Below, piece by piece: positions 16,208 through 24,528 of a stretch of 64,000 nucleotides of DNA. The notes under the pieces were generated by a model. That model was not told the origin of the DNA, did not search any database, and saw only the letters and a list, made by a program, of their open reading frames with translations. Each line of letters starts with the position of its first letter. Position 1 is the first letter of the stretch. The stretch covers positions 806,001-870,000 of the forward strand of contig NZ_CP126267.1 of the NCBI RefSeq assembly GCF_001864935.2, written 5' to 3'. Made by a program: the position numbers and the translations under genes. Origin of the DNA: Curtobacterium sp. MCBA15_012 (lineage in GTDB: Bacteria > Actinomycetota > Actinomycetes > Actinomycetales > Microbacteriaceae).

Positions 16208-16702
16208 CTAGTCGCCCAGCCCGAGGATCAGGCGCCGCAGGAGGCCGGACAGCTGGTCCTGCTCGTCGTCGGCGACACCCGCCAGGATGTCCCGCTCGGC
16301 GCGGAGCAGATCGGCGATCGCCGCGTCGACGGCCGCGCGACCGGTGGCGGTCAGGGACACGAGGATGCCCCGGCCGTCCCGCGGGTCGGTCCGGCGGGAC
16401 ACCAGGCCCCGGGCGGCGAGCCGGTCGACGCGGTTCGTCATCGTGCCGCTCGACACCAGGGTCTGCTGCAGCAGCGACTTCGGGCTCAGCTCGTAGGGCT
16501 CACCGGCACGGCGGAGGGCCGAGAGCACGTCGAACTCCCACGGCTCGACGTCGCTCGCATCGAAGGCTGCTCGTCGAGCACGGTCGAGGTGCCGGGCGAG
16601 CCGGTCCACGCGGGACAGGACCTCGAGCGGGCCGAAGTCCAGGTCGGGGCGTTCCCCGCGCCACGCAGCGACGATCCGGTCGACCTCGTCCTGCTGCGGC
16701 AT
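16208..16702 (-). CDS. MarR-family transcriptional regulator
   Basis: The 164-residue protein has a winged-helix core: EFDVLSALRRAGEPYELSPKSLLQQTLVSSGTMTNRVDRLAARGLVSRRTDPRDGRGILVSLT, where the wing carries the family-typical DPRDGR. I chose the ATG at 16702; the GGAGGG in front of it is very close, so an upstream start is possible. It is convergent with the ABC-F gene, 126 bp away, and next to a tRNA. The target is unknown; the known mode of the family is ligand-relieved repression. Confidence 0.9.
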   Translation of the reverse strand: MPQQDEVDRIVAAWRGERPDLDFGPLEVLSRVDRLARHLDRARRAAFDASDVEPWEFDVLSALRRAGEPYELSPKSLLQQTLVSSGTMTNRVDRLAARGLVSRRTDPRDGRGILVSLTATGRAAVDAAIADLLRAERDILAGVADDEQDQLSGLLRRLILGLGD

Positions 16703-16782
16703 CCCTCCATCTTGGCCGAACCCGTCGGACACGGCCAGCCGCACGGTCGTGGGAGGATGGTCGCGCACCCCGAGGGGTGTGT

Positions 16783-16854
16783 TCCGCCTTGGTGTAACGG
16801 CAGCACGACGGCCTTTGGTGCCGTTAGGTCCGGGTTCGAATCCTGGAGGCGGAG
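16783..16854 (+). tRNA. tRNA-Gln (anticodon TTG)
   Basis: The acceptor stem TCCGCCT pairs perfectly with AGGCGGA, followed by a G discriminator; CCA is not encoded. The anticodon stem ACGGC/GCCGT encloses the loop CTTTGGT, giving anticodon TTG. The T arm contains GGTTCGAATCC. Its 3' end abuts the truncated LacI gene without any spacer, which suggests that it served as an integration site. Confidence 0.95.
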
Positions 16855-17349
16855 CGGGCGGACCGGATCCGGCGCGCCATCTCGGAAGTCGGGTTCCTTC
16901 TGAACGACCAGGCGAGACGATTGCGCGCCGGACGCAGCACGACGGTCGGCCTCGTCGTGCTCGACGCCGGGAACCTCTTCGTCTCGGACGTCGCCCGCAG
17001 CGTCGAGGGCGCTGCTGCGGAATGCGGACTCGCCGTGCTGGTCGGTAACAGCGACGACTCCGCCGAGCGGGAGCACGTCTACGTGGGCCTCTTCGAAGAA
17101 CGCCGTCTCGCCGGGCACCTCACCACGCCAGCGGCAGAGGACCTGTCGAGCCTCGTCCTGTTGCGGGCGCAAGGCGCCCCGGTGGGTCTGGTCGAGCGCG
17201 GAGCGGATGCCTCCGGCTTCCCCTCGGCGGCGGTCGACGACGAGCGCATCCCCGGAACCCGTGGAACGCCCGTCAGGACTGATGTCCGGGATCGGCGCAT
17301 CACTGGCATCCGCGGACGCGCCGAACACCTCGCGCGGAACGGAAGGTAG
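16855..17349 (+). pseudogene. Truncated LacI-family regulator fragment fused to the tRNA-Gln end
   Basis: From the first codon after the tRNA the frame reads RIRRAISEVGFLLNDQARRL and then RAGRSTTVGLVVLD, NLFVSDVARSVEGAAAE and VLVGNSDDSAERE. These match the hinge and the start of the effector domain of LacI-type regulators. The N-terminal helix-turn-helix is missing, and homology stops near AVDDERI around 17250, where the conserved GGRLAxxHL part should follow. There is no start codon with a ribosome site. The gene is a remnant cut on both sides. Confidence 0.8.
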
Positions 17350-17448
17350 TTCGAACCAACCAGCGGCACTCCGTCCGATGATGCTCCGGGTGTTGCGGGC
17401 ATCCTGCACGGGGTTGCAGCTCGAACGAAGCGATGCACGCGCACAAGA

Positions 17449-17482
17449 CAGGAGAGGCACGCCCGAAGGCATGCCTCTCCTG
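17449..17482. terminator. Bidirectional stem-loop
   Basis: CAGGAGAGGCA (17449-17459) pairs perfectly with TGCCTCTCCTG (17472-17482) around a 12-nt loop. It lies eight bases past the stop of the minus-strand 51-aa gene and downstream of the plus-strand LacI remnant, so it can serve both strands. Confidence 0.8.
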
Positions 17483-17489
17483 TTGACCG

Positions 17490-17645
17490 CTAGGGCTGAT
17501 CGCCCGTGTGCTGTGCCCGTCGGTCGCGTGCCTCGGAGTCCTGGCGGCGTTGGGTCGGTCCCTTCTTGAAGGACCCCCACACCGCGGTGCCGATCAGGAT
17601 GAACGTGACCACGAGCACGACCGGGATGAAACCTGGGATCAGCAT
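17490..17645 (-). CDS. Small single-span membrane protein, 51 aa
   Basis: The ATG at 17645 is preceded by GAGGGG with a 6-nt gap. The product begins MLIPGFIPVVLVVTFILIGT, one membrane helix of about 20 residues, followed by WGSFKKGP and a charged, disordered tail rich in Arg, Gln and Asp. There is no recognisable family. It lies just downstream of the secreted-protein pair on the same strand with a terminator directly after it. Confidence 0.65.
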   Translation of the reverse strand: MLIPGFIPVVLVVTFILIGTAVWGSFKKGPTQRRQDSEARDRRAQHTGDQP

Positions 17646-17705
17646 TGGATTCCCCTCAAGAAGACGGACAGGTTCGTCTGCGCTGACTCTACGCCGAGCG
17701 CGCGA

Positions 17706-18428
17706 TCAGTAGTTGGTCGTCCAAGCTCTCGATGTCGTGACCCGCAGCGAGACGTAGAGATCCTCGCTCGATCCGAGGCTGGTCGACTTGTACAGCGCGT
17801 GTTCCTGTGCGTACGCCTCGAGGGAGCCGTCCTGCTTCTTCCGCTTGATGGTCACGGTCGGTGCAGCAACCAGATTGCCGTACTTCACCACCGCGTTCGC
17901 CTTGTTCGCGGTGTCGATCTGTGCCCCTCCGGTGTAGCGCTCGTAGGTCGCGTTGAACCAGAGGTCGTACGGGCCCGTGGCGATCTCGACCTTGCAGTTG
18001 GACTCGACGACGTAGCCGCCACCGTTGGATTCCTTGCATCCTGTGATCTGCTGGGGCTGAAGCGAGCGAGACCCGGCCTTCGCACCCCCAGCGGTGACCG
18101 CCGGCTTCTCGAGCGAGGTGACGGCGACGGACCCGTCTGGGTAGACGGATCGACTCACGAGCTCGGTCGCTGTTTGCACGCTGGTCGTACTGGTCGGTTC
18201 AACGGATTGCGACATCGAGTCGAGGAGACTGCCGCTGTCGAGCTTGGCGATGAGCGCATCCTGCGTCGCCGACTGGACACCTTGGCTGGTGAACCATTCC
18301 CGGAGCGCTGTCTGGTCCTGGGTCGTCGTCGTGGCCGAAGCGGGAAGCGCGCCGAACATGCCGGAGCAGAGTGCCCCGACGACGACGGCAGTGATTGTGA
18401 CCTTCTTGACCGAGTTCGTCGTGCTCAC
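17706..18428 (-). CDS. Secreted protein of unknown function, paralog 1
   Basis: GTG start at 18428, with AAGGGAGG 7 nt upstream; the start overlaps the stop of the upstream paralog. The 240-residue protein has a signal peptide (VKKVTITAVVVGALCSGMFG ending at ALPASA), a short helical region LREWFTSQGVQ...LLDSM, a strand YPDGSVAVT, and a core with two cysteines in TGCKESNG and ESNCKVEI, then WFNATYERY. The same order of elements occurs in the neighbouring paralog, so both belong to one family, which I do not recognise. Two conserved cysteines suggest a disulfide-stabilised exported domain. Confidence 0.75.
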   Translation of the reverse strand: MSTTNSVKKVTITAVVVGALCSGMFGALPASATTTTQDQTALREWFTSQGVQSATQDALIAKLDSGSLLDSMSQSVEPTSTTSVQTATELVSRSVYPDGSVAVTSLEKPAVTAGGAKAGSRSLQPQQITGCKESNGGGYVVESNCKVEIATGPYDLWFNATYERYTGGAQIDTANKANAVVKYGNLVAAPTVTIKRKKQDGSLEAYAQEHALYKSTSLGSSEDLYVSLRVTTSRAWTTNY

Positions 18429-19133
18429 CAGGAGCCTCCCTTGGTGCTGGTTGCCTTGTTGTTGCCGACCTTGAGAGAGAGGCTCGCCGTGAAGGAGCCG
18501 CCGCCCCTCGAAGAGTTGTAGACAGTCGTTGCTGTTGCGGTCGCCGGTCCGGACGCGTTCTCGTTCCTCTTCGTGATCTTGAGGGACGGCGTCGGTGCCG
18601 TACCCGCAATCGCGTAGGCGTACGGTGCAGAGACTTCGTTGATCAGATCGTTGTTGTCTCCCTGCACGATGTCGTACGTGGCATGGAAGGCGACTTGCAA
18701 GAAGCTGTTGTCCGCGGCGACGACACAGTTGTTGTACCGAGTGTCGTAGTGACTCGGTGTGGTGCTCGCGCACTGACCCACCGACTGCGGGGTCACGGCT
18801 CGTCGGGAGATGCCGGCCCCGCCACCGGCGTTCGGGTTCTGCATCTCCGTTTCGGAGATCGAACCGTCCGCGAAGACGTACTGCGTCACCGTGAATCCGT
18901 CGCGTTGGAGGACCTTCACCGAGGCCGGAGACTGGCCTTCGCGCATCGAATCCATCATCCCGCCATCGAGGAACCGGTCGATGAGCGGGCCGTAGGTTGC
19001 CTCTGGGACGCCGCGCGCGGCGTACCAGTCGCTCATGTGAGCTGTGATCGCGGCATCATCGCTCGGGACTGCTGCAGGTTCGGTTGACTCCTGAGAGGTA
19101 GGGGCATTGGCTCCTGCTGGAAGGATGTGCGCC

Positions 19134-19430
19134 ATGGTGAAGGCGTATCCGGAAGAGTTCCGCCGTGACGTGATCGCGGTCGCCCGGAAGGGCGAGACGT
19201 CAGTGCGGCAGGTCGCGAAGGACTTCGGCGTCTCCGAGTCCTGCCTGGCCCGCTGGTTGCGCCTCGCGGACCGTGACGACGGCATCGGGGTCGCAGAGCC
19301 GCCGTCGCTGAAAGCGGTGGAGCAAGCCGAGCTGCGGGAGGCGCAGAAACGGATCCGGCTGCTCGAGCAGGAGAACGAGATCCTCCGCCGGGCAGCGGCG
19401 TACTTCGCGCAGTCACAACTCCCAAAATGA
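19134..19430 (+). CDS. IS3-family transposase OrfA
   Basis: The 98-residue protein begins MVKAYPEEFRRDVIAVARKG and contains a helix-turn-helix (SVRQVAKDFGVSESCLARWL) followed by a leucine-zipper-like stretch (ELREAQKRIRLLEQENEILRRAAAYF), the standard OrfA layout for end binding and multimerisation. Start ATG at 19134 behind GGAAGGA. The stop overlaps the start of orfB. Confidence 0.92.
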   Translation: MVKAYPEEFRRDVIAVARKGETSVRQVAKDFGVSESCLARWLRLADRDDGIGVAEPPSLKAVEQAELREAQKRIRLLEQENEILRRAAAYFAQSQLPK

Positions 19431-20296
19431 TCTACCCGCTGGTCCTTGAACTCGCCGACGACGGTGTTCCTGTCGCGGTGGCCTGCCGGGTACTGGGCTT
19501 CTCGAAGCAGGCGTTCTATCGCTGGCGCGCCAGCCCCGTGTCCAAACGGGACTGGGACGACGCGCACCTGACCAACGCCGCCATCGACGCGCATCGCGAC
19601 GATCCGACGTTCGGGTACCGGTTCATCGCTGACGACTTGGCCGCGGCTGGCCACCGGACCTCCGAGCGTCGGGTGTGGCGGTTGTGCTCGCAGCAGCGGC
19701 TCTGGTCCCTGCACTCGAAGAAGCGCGGCCTGACCCGGAAGGCCGGTCCGCCGGTGCACGACGACCGGGTCCGGCGAACGTTCACAGCACCAGACCTGGA
19801 CCGGCTGTGGCTGACCGACATCACCGAGCACCCGACCGGGGAGGGCAAGCTCTACCTCTGCGCGATCAAGGACGCCTGCTCCCGCCGGATCGTGGGCTAC
19901 TCGATCGGTGATCGGATGCGGTCCTCGCTCGCCGTCGCAGCCCTGCAGATGGCGGTGCACCGCCGGAACCCGACCGGGACGGTCGTCCACTCGGATCGCG
20001 GCAGCCAGTTCCGGTCGAAGAAGTTCGTCCGCGCCCTCTGCGATGCAGGGCTCCTCGGATCGATGGGCAGAGTCGGCGCCTGCGCGGACAACGCTGCGAT
20101 GGAATCGTTCTTCGCCCTGCTGCAGAAGAACGTCCTCAACCGGAAACGATGGACGACCCGGGAAGAGCTCCGGCTGGCGATCATCACTTGGATCGAAGCG
20201 ACCTACCACCGGAAACGACGCCAACGCGGTCTTGGGAAGTTGACCCCAATCGAGTACGAGACGATCATCAACCCACAGGTCGCACTCGCGGCCTAA
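19427..20296 (+). CDS. IS3-family transposase OrfB (DDE catalytic subunit)
   Basis: The 289-residue protein has the HTH_21 region (AIDAHRDDPTFGYRFIADDL) and an rve integrase core with the DDE residues in LWLTDITEHPT, VVHSDRGSQFRS and NAAMESFFALLQKN. The C-terminal TYHRKRRQRGLGKLTPIEYE motif is typical of IS3 elements. It lies in the -1 frame relative to orfA; the junction CCCAAAATGA allows either slippage or ATGA re-initiation to make OrfAB. Confidence 0.94.
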   Translation: MIYPLVLELADDGVPVAVACRVLGFSKQAFYRWRASPVSKRDWDDAHLTNAAIDAHRDDPTFGYRFIADDLAAAGHRTSERRVWRLCSQQRLWSLHSKKRGLTRKAGPPVHDDRVRRTFTAPDLDRLWLTDITEHPTGEGKLYLCAIKDACSRRIVGYSIGDRMRSSLAVAALQMAVHRRNPTGTVVHSDRGSQFRSKKFVRALCDAGLLGSMGRVGACADNAAMESFFALLQKNVLNRKRWTTREELRLAIITWIEATYHRKRRQRGLGKLTPIEYETIINPQVALAA

Positions 20297-20432
20297 ACGA
20301 ACGAGTCAACCAAACCTGCAGCAGTCCCCTCGTCGCGGAGGCTGATACAGCGGGAACGAGCGTCAGGCCGACGACGGTGCATACCGTTGCTGCCGTCGCT
20401 CCAAAGCGCCCCCAACGTTTGGTCAAAGCCAT

Positions 20433-20834
20433 CTGAAACTCCTGTTCGCTCGGCGGGAGATCCCCGTGCAGAGCGAGTATTCGGCCGAGCCGCAGGAGAC
20501 CGCGTCAACCTCTGGGCCGTAGACAAGTGGTTCTAGAGAAGTTAGGTTGAGGTCGCTCTGCCTGCCGACGGCAGATTCGCTGACGAGGGGGAACGTGTCA
20601 GGACCTACCACGAGTCGAAACGGACAGGGCCGCACGGCGCTACTGAGATTCAGCCTCGCCTTCCGCTTCCCGTCTGCGTATCCTGCCGGCGCTCCGGCGC
20701 AGTCGCAGAGCGCCGGAGCGACGCCGTTCGCCATTGCGCACATCGTCGTGGTCGTCGGCCCCATGTTGCTGCTGCGGAGGGCGACCCGGGGGCTGTTCGT
20801 CGCGACGCTGACTCGAAACCCCCACGCTTGACCG
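20433..20834. other. Intergenic region upstream of the secreted-protein operon
   Basis: No confident gene is seen. The minus strand should carry the promoter of the secreted-protein pair; a TTGACG hexamer (complement of 20503-20508) is the best -35 candidate, but I see no matching -10 at good spacing. A plus-strand open frame at 20547-20831 has no convincing start or recognisable content. Base composition is less GC-rich than the flanks. Confidence 0.35.
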
Positions 20835-21053
20835 ATGCCACCATCCCTCGCTCCGGATGACGGCCCTGCGCTGGCGGCAACCGTCGGAGCCTTGCACCGC
20901 ATAGCGAACTTCATCGCAGGACAAGACCACGCAGAGATTCTCGAACTTCGCAACGAAGCCATCCGGCTCGCTGGCGCGCACCTTTCTGCGCACAAGCTCG
21001 CAGACGCTGCGGGTATCCCGATCGAACTCGTCATGAGCGTGCTCTGCGGCTGA
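20835..21053 (+). CDS. Small hypothetical protein, 72 aa
   Basis: The frame encodes a helical, acidic N-terminal half (LAATVGALHRIANFIAGQDHAEILELRNEAIRL) and a C-terminal segment SAHKLADAAGIPIELVMSVL that looks like a helix-turn-helix. Codon use is less GC3-biased than typical genes here, fitting the islet. There is no clear ribosome site before the ATG. It could be a small DNA-binding or antitoxin-like protein; the call rests only on composition. Confidence 0.35.
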   Translation: MPPSLAPDDGPALAATVGALHRIANFIAGQDHAEILELRNEAIRLAGAHLSAHKLADAAGIPIELVMSVLCG

Positions 21054-21364
21054 GCGCTTGCGGGGCGCTGGTGGCGAGGGGCGAAGTCGCCGCTGGTGCC
21101 GTCGCTCGTCCAGGTGTCGTTCCTGTCCCCACCAAGTCCCGTACCTCGCGTGCAAGAGGTGGGAATGCGGTCCGACCGATCCCGCCGCACAGGGAACGAC
21201 GGCTCCATCTCGGGTCAAGGTCGGGCGGACCCGCGTGGACGGCTCGACACACTCGTGGCTTTCTGCCGTGAGCACTGTGTGCCGTCGATCTGGTTGGCTG
21301 GACGAAGGGGCTACGGGGGACGCGACCGTCCGGCTCGCAGCGGTGCACAGGGGGAGGGGGCACG
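21054..21364. other. Intergenic region, 311 bp
   Basis: I see no gene, clear palindrome or repeat in this stretch. Base composition returns to the GC-rich genome average here, so the right border of the islet probably lies near its start. It must contain the promoter of the lipoprotein gene at 21365. Confidence 0.4.
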
Positions 21365-21784
21365 ATGCACGACCGACTGCCGGTGGCCGCGGTGCTCGCC
21401 GCGGTGACCCTCGCGGCGACGACCGGCTGCTCGTCCGTGTCCACGACGCCACCGGTCGACCCGGTCGGTTCGTGGACACTGTCCTCGGACCCGTCGAGCC
21501 GGATGGTGCTGCACGAGGACGGCTCCCTCGCGGTGGTGGACATGCCGTACGACATCGCCTGCGACGTCGACGCCCCGTGGTCGGGCCTCCCGGAGTGTGC
21601 CGACCGCTCCGCGCCGGTGTCGTTCACCGGGACGTGGCGTCTCGCCGACGGGGATCCGCACGCGGTCCGGCTGGCCACCGACGACCGCCGCGTCAGCACG
21701 GCGTACCGCGACGGTGCTGAACTCGGGTTCTGGGTCGGCAGTCTCGACCGACCGGAGCCGACCTACCGCTACGTCCATGACTGA
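21365..21784 (+). CDS. Small lipoprotein
   Basis: The 139-residue protein begins MHDRLPVAAVLAAVTLAATT followed by the lipobox cysteine in TTGCSS, so it is predicted to be exported and lipid-anchored. The mature part has a lipocalin-like alternation (VGSWTLSSDPSSRMVLHEDGSLAVVDMP, VSFTGTWRLADGDP) and two further cysteines (IACDVD, PECADR). It overlaps the upstream region of the next lipoprotein gene. The function is unknown; an AGGGGG site precedes the ATG. Confidence 0.75.
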   Translation: MHDRLPVAAVLAAVTLAATTGCSSVSTTPPVDPVGSWTLSSDPSSRMVLHEDGSLAVVDMPYDIACDVDAPWSGLPECADRSAPVSFTGTWRLADGDPHAVRLATDDRRVSTAYRDGAELGFWVGSLDRPEPTYRYVHD

Positions 21785-21818
21785 GCCGTCGTCGGCGGCA
21801 CGCCCCGACGGAGGCTCC

Positions 21819-23288
21819 GTGCGCTCGACCACCACCCGGACGACTGCGGTCGCCGCGCTGCTCGCCGCTGCCACGCTCCTGCTCACGAGCTGCACGGGCC
21901 ACGTCGACGCCGGCTCGGCCGGTGCCGACGCCGCCCGCGACGAGCTCGCGCGGATCGACGGCGTCGCGACGGTCCGTGCGGACGGCTCGAACGACCTGCC
22001 GTTCGCCGGGACCACGACCGCGACGGTCGTCACCGAGGACGACCTGTCGGACGACCGACTGCAGCGGGTCACCGATGCTGTCGGACAGTGGATCGCCGAC
22101 CACCGGGGCAGCGTCACCTACTCCGCCGACGTCGAGGCGGACGGCTTCGTCTTCACCGTCCAACCGACGAAGACGGCGAACGCGCGGGTGCTCGACGTCG
22201 TGGACGGGCTCCGTGGTGACGACCGCTGGCTCGGCGCGGTGCTGTCCGTCCGTGGCGAGGTCCGCTCACTCGACCTGCAGGTGGCGGACCCCGCCGACCT
22301 CGTCACCGGGTGGACGGCGGTGCGGGCGGCCGCCGACGGGTCCGGGTGGGACGACGTCACCGCGACCGCGAGCGCCTGGAACGACCCGGCACGTGACACC
22401 ACCGGACGGCGGGACCCGGACTGGTCCATCACGGACTCGGCAGGCGATCCCGCGACCGAGGTCGCGGCCCTCGGGCAGGTGGCCGCTGCGCACCGGCTGA
22501 CCGCTGCCACCGTCCGCCGGGGACTCGTGCACGTCCACACCGCGGACCTGGCCGACGTGCCCGACGTGACCGCCGTGCTGGAGCGGGCAGCGCCGGACGC
22601 CGCGGCGATCGTGGACGGCGGGGTCGTCACGAAGCGCGACCCGGGTGACGACGTCGACGAACGACCGGACGCCGGGACGTACGCTGAGGCCGATCGGCTC
22701 GCCCGTGTTGCGGCACGTCCCGGGGTCACCGCGGTCGAGCTCACCCGCACCGGGGTCACCGTCACCGCCGCCGACGTCGACACGGCGCTCGCGGCGGCCG
22801 AGGCGCTCGCCGCGGCGTCGCCGGTCGCACCCGTGCGGACGCTGTCGGTCGGGTCGTCGGCAGCGGCGGCCGCAGGGGACCACCAAGGGCTCCTCGTGCA
22901 GGGCTCCGCCGATCGCCTCGGTGCGTCCGCGGCGGTCGCCCGGCGCCTCACCGCCTTCCTGCCCGCGCGGGCGTCCTTCTTCGGCGCGGACCCGTCGGAC
23001 GGCCCGTCCCCGTCGACGCCGACGAGTCCGACGACCACCACGAACGCGTCGATCTCCGCGACCCTGCAGCGCATCGACGACGTCCCCGCGTTCGTGCAGG
23101 CGGTGCGGCCGGTGCTCCCCGACGGCACCACGGTGCAGGTCGGCATCGCCGGTCAGCTCCCGCTGCAGACCGCGCAGCTCACGCTCCGCGACGGCAGGCT
23201 CACCATCGACCGGCCGCGAGCGGTCGCCACCGACGACGACGCCCGGGTACGGCTGGCCGAGGCGGTCCGCGAAGCCTGGAACGGCTGA
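21819..23288 (+). CDS. Large lipoprotein of unknown function
   Basis: I place the start at the GTG at 21819, which has GGAG five bases upstream and gives MRSTTTRTTAVAALLAAATL with the lipobox LLTSC; an ATG at 21777 is the alternative. The 489-residue product is a surface lipoprotein with repeated alpha/beta units (ARDELARIDGVATVRADG, LARVAARPGVTAVELTRTG, ALAAAEALAAASPV), which suggests several copies of a small ferredoxin-like fold. No catalytic motif is visible. It ends just before a terminator shared with the convergent dehydrogenase gene. Confidence 0.7.
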   Translation: MRSTTTRTTAVAALLAAATLLLTSCTGHVDAGSAGADAARDELARIDGVATVRADGSNDLPFAGTTTATVVTEDDLSDDRLQRVTDAVGQWIADHRGSVTYSADVEADGFVFTVQPTKTANARVLDVVDGLRGDDRWLGAVLSVRGEVRSLDLQVADPADLVTGWTAVRAAADGSGWDDVTATASAWNDPARDTTGRRDPDWSITDSAGDPATEVAALGQVAAAHRLTAATVRRGLVHVHTADLADVPDVTAVLERAAPDAAAIVDGGVVTKRDPGDDVDERPDAGTYAEADRLARVAARPGVTAVELTRTGVTVTAADVDTALAAAEALAAASPVAPVRTLSVGSSAAAAAGDHQGLLVQGSADRLGASAAVARRLTAFLPARASFFGADPSDGPSPSTPTSPTTTTNASISATLQRIDDVPAFVQAVRPVLPDGTTVQVGIAGQLPLQTAQLTLRDGRLTIDRPRAVATDDDARVRLAEAVREAWNG

Positions 23289-23339
23289 CGGGCAACGCCT
23301 GGAACGGCTGACCGCCGCCCGGACGGACGCACATCCACG

Positions 23340-23367
23340 GGCCGACCCCGGAACGCCGGGGTCGGCC
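23340..23367. terminator. Bidirectional terminator
   Basis: GGCCGACCCCGG and CCGGGGTCGGCC form a perfect 12-bp stem with loop AACG. It sits between two convergent genes, 51 bp past the lipoprotein stop and 7 bp past the dehydrogenase stop. Confidence 0.85.
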
Positions 23368-23374
23368 TGCCCCG

Positions 23375-24418
23375 TCACATCGTGGGGACGACGACCGCGC
23401 GCCCGGAGAGTTCCCCGGTTTCGAGCTTCCGGTACGCCTCGAGCGCGTCGTCGAGCGAGAACCGCTCGACGTCCGGCTCGATCTGGCCGGCGCGGTACAT
23501 GGCGACGACATCGTGCAGGTCCTCGATCGTGCCCCAGTAGGTGTTCGTGATCGTCGACTCGTACGGCGTCGAGAAGAAGTTCCACTCGACGGTCCCGCCC
23601 GCGATGCCCACGACGACCAGGCGACCGCCGATCGCCATCGAGGCCTGTGCCGTGGCGATGGTGGGCGTGACCCCGACGAAGTCGAAGGCCGCGTCGACGC
23701 CCTTGCCCCCGGTGAGCTCGCGGATGGCCGCTGCCTGGTCCGGACCGGCGGGCACGGTGAGCGCGCCACGCGCTGCTGCGCGCTCCATCGCCTCCGGCTT
23801 GGCGTCGGTCGCGATGACGGTGGCGCCCGTGAGCGCGGTGAGGATCTGCACCGCGATCTGGCCCAGGCCGCCGAGCCCGACGACCAGGGCGTACTTGCCG
23901 CCGCCGGCGAGGGCCGGGAGGGCGCCCTTGATCGCGTGGTACGGCGTGAGTGCCGCGTCGGCGAGGGGTGCCGCGGCGACGGGGTCGGCGTCCCCGAGCG
24001 GGACGAGGTTCCGCGCCGGCACGGTGACGTACTCCGCCATGCCGCCGTCGCGCCCGAGGCCGATCGCGGCGTAGGGGTTGGTCGCGGCGTTCTCGCAGTA
24101 GGTGTCCTGCCCCTTCGAGCAGTACGAGCAGTGCCCGCAGCCGACGGGGCCGTAGACGAGGTGGGCCTCCCCGGGGGTGAACCCGGTGACGCCCTCGCCG
24201 ACGGCCTCCACCCAGCCGGAGCTCTCGTGGCCGAGCACGAAGCCGGGTGCCTGCGCACCGGGCTGGCCCTCGCGGAACTCGCGGTACACGGCGACGTCGG
24301 AGTGGCACGCGCCGGCTCCGGCGACCTTGAGCAGCACCTCCCCGGGACCGGGGACCGGCTTCTCGACCTCGGTGAGGGACGGGAAGGTCTGGTACTGCTC
24401 GAACATCACGGCGCGCAT
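23375..24418 (-). CDS. Zinc-dependent alcohol dehydrogenase
   Basis: The 347-residue medium-chain dehydrogenase shows catalytic zinc ligands in ACHSDVAVY and GHESSGWVEAVGEGV, the structural zinc cluster CGHCSYCSKGQDTYC, and the NAD(P) motif VVGLGGLGQIAVQIL. The overall type is AdhP/AdhT-like primary alcohol dehydrogenase. The ATG at 24418 is preceded by an AAGGAG site. It is divergent from the SDR gene at 24529 with about 110 bp between starts, so the two may share a control region. Confidence 0.9.
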   Translation of the reverse strand: MRAVMFEQYQTFPSLTEVEKPVPGPGEVLLKVAGAGACHSDVAVYREFREGQPGAQAPGFVLGHESSGWVEAVGEGVTGFTPGEAHLVYGPVGCGHCSYCSKGQDTYCENAATNPYAAIGLGRDGGMAEYVTVPARNLVPLGDADPVAAAPLADAALTPYHAIKGALPALAGGGKYALVVGLGGLGQIAVQILTALTGATVIATDAKPEAMERAAARGALTVPAGPDQAAAIRELTGGKGVDAAFDFVGVTPTIATAQASMAIGGRLVVVGIAGGTVEWNFFSTPYESTITNTYWGTIEDLHDVVAMYRAGQIEPDVERFSLDDALEAYRKLETGELSGRAVVVPTM

Positions 24419-24528
24419 CGGCGTTCTCCTTCGACTTGCCTGCGGGTTCCCGTCGTCTTGAACGACAGGTGTTGCCCACAGCCTACGCAGTGGACCATCC
24501 CGTCCGCCCGGCGGCTACCGTGCTGGAC

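Larger units (their letters stand above)
19065..20328 (+). mobile_element. IS3-family insertion sequence, 1264 bp
   Basis: The inverted repeats begin GGGACTGCTGCAGGTT at 19065 and are mirrored at the right end, ending at 20328; about 25 of 26 positions match. The 3-bp duplication CTC flanks both sides (19062-19064 and 20329-20331), as usual for IS3 elements. It carries overlapping orfA and orfB. Intact ends, target duplication and both frames open suggest a recent and possibly still active copy. Confidence 0.9.
18425..20432 (-). pseudogene. Secreted protein paralog 2, split by an IS3 element
   Basis: The 5' part (20432 down to 20332) has a good AGGAG site and encodes a signal peptide starting MALTKRWGRFGATAATV and ending VSASAT. 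The 3' part (19061 down to 18425) encodes SDDAAITAHMSDWYAARGVP and the rest of the protein. Removing the IS and one copy of its 3-bp target duplication (CTC) restores one continuous frame: VSASAT joined to SDDAAIT. The core has the same two-cysteine layout (GQCAST, YNNCVVAA, FHATYD) as the downstream paralog. The insertion removes the export signal, so the remaining part is presumably not secreted. Confidence 0.85.

Noticed and set aside
16191..16208. Hairpin GCGCGT-CCAGGA-ACGCGC as terminator between ABC-F and MarR genes
   Set aside because: The stem has only six pairs, runs into the MarR stop codon and is expected by chance at this GC content.
20547..20831. 94-codon plus-strand frame in the islet
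   Set aside because: No ribosome site, no recognisable domain, and amino-acid composition does not look like a folded protein; it may be chance.
23274..23312. Direct repeat GCCTGGAACGGCTGAC at the end of the lipoprotein gene
   Set aside because: This is a single 23-bp tandem duplication that repeats the last codons and stop. It looks like a simple slippage event without consequence for the protein.
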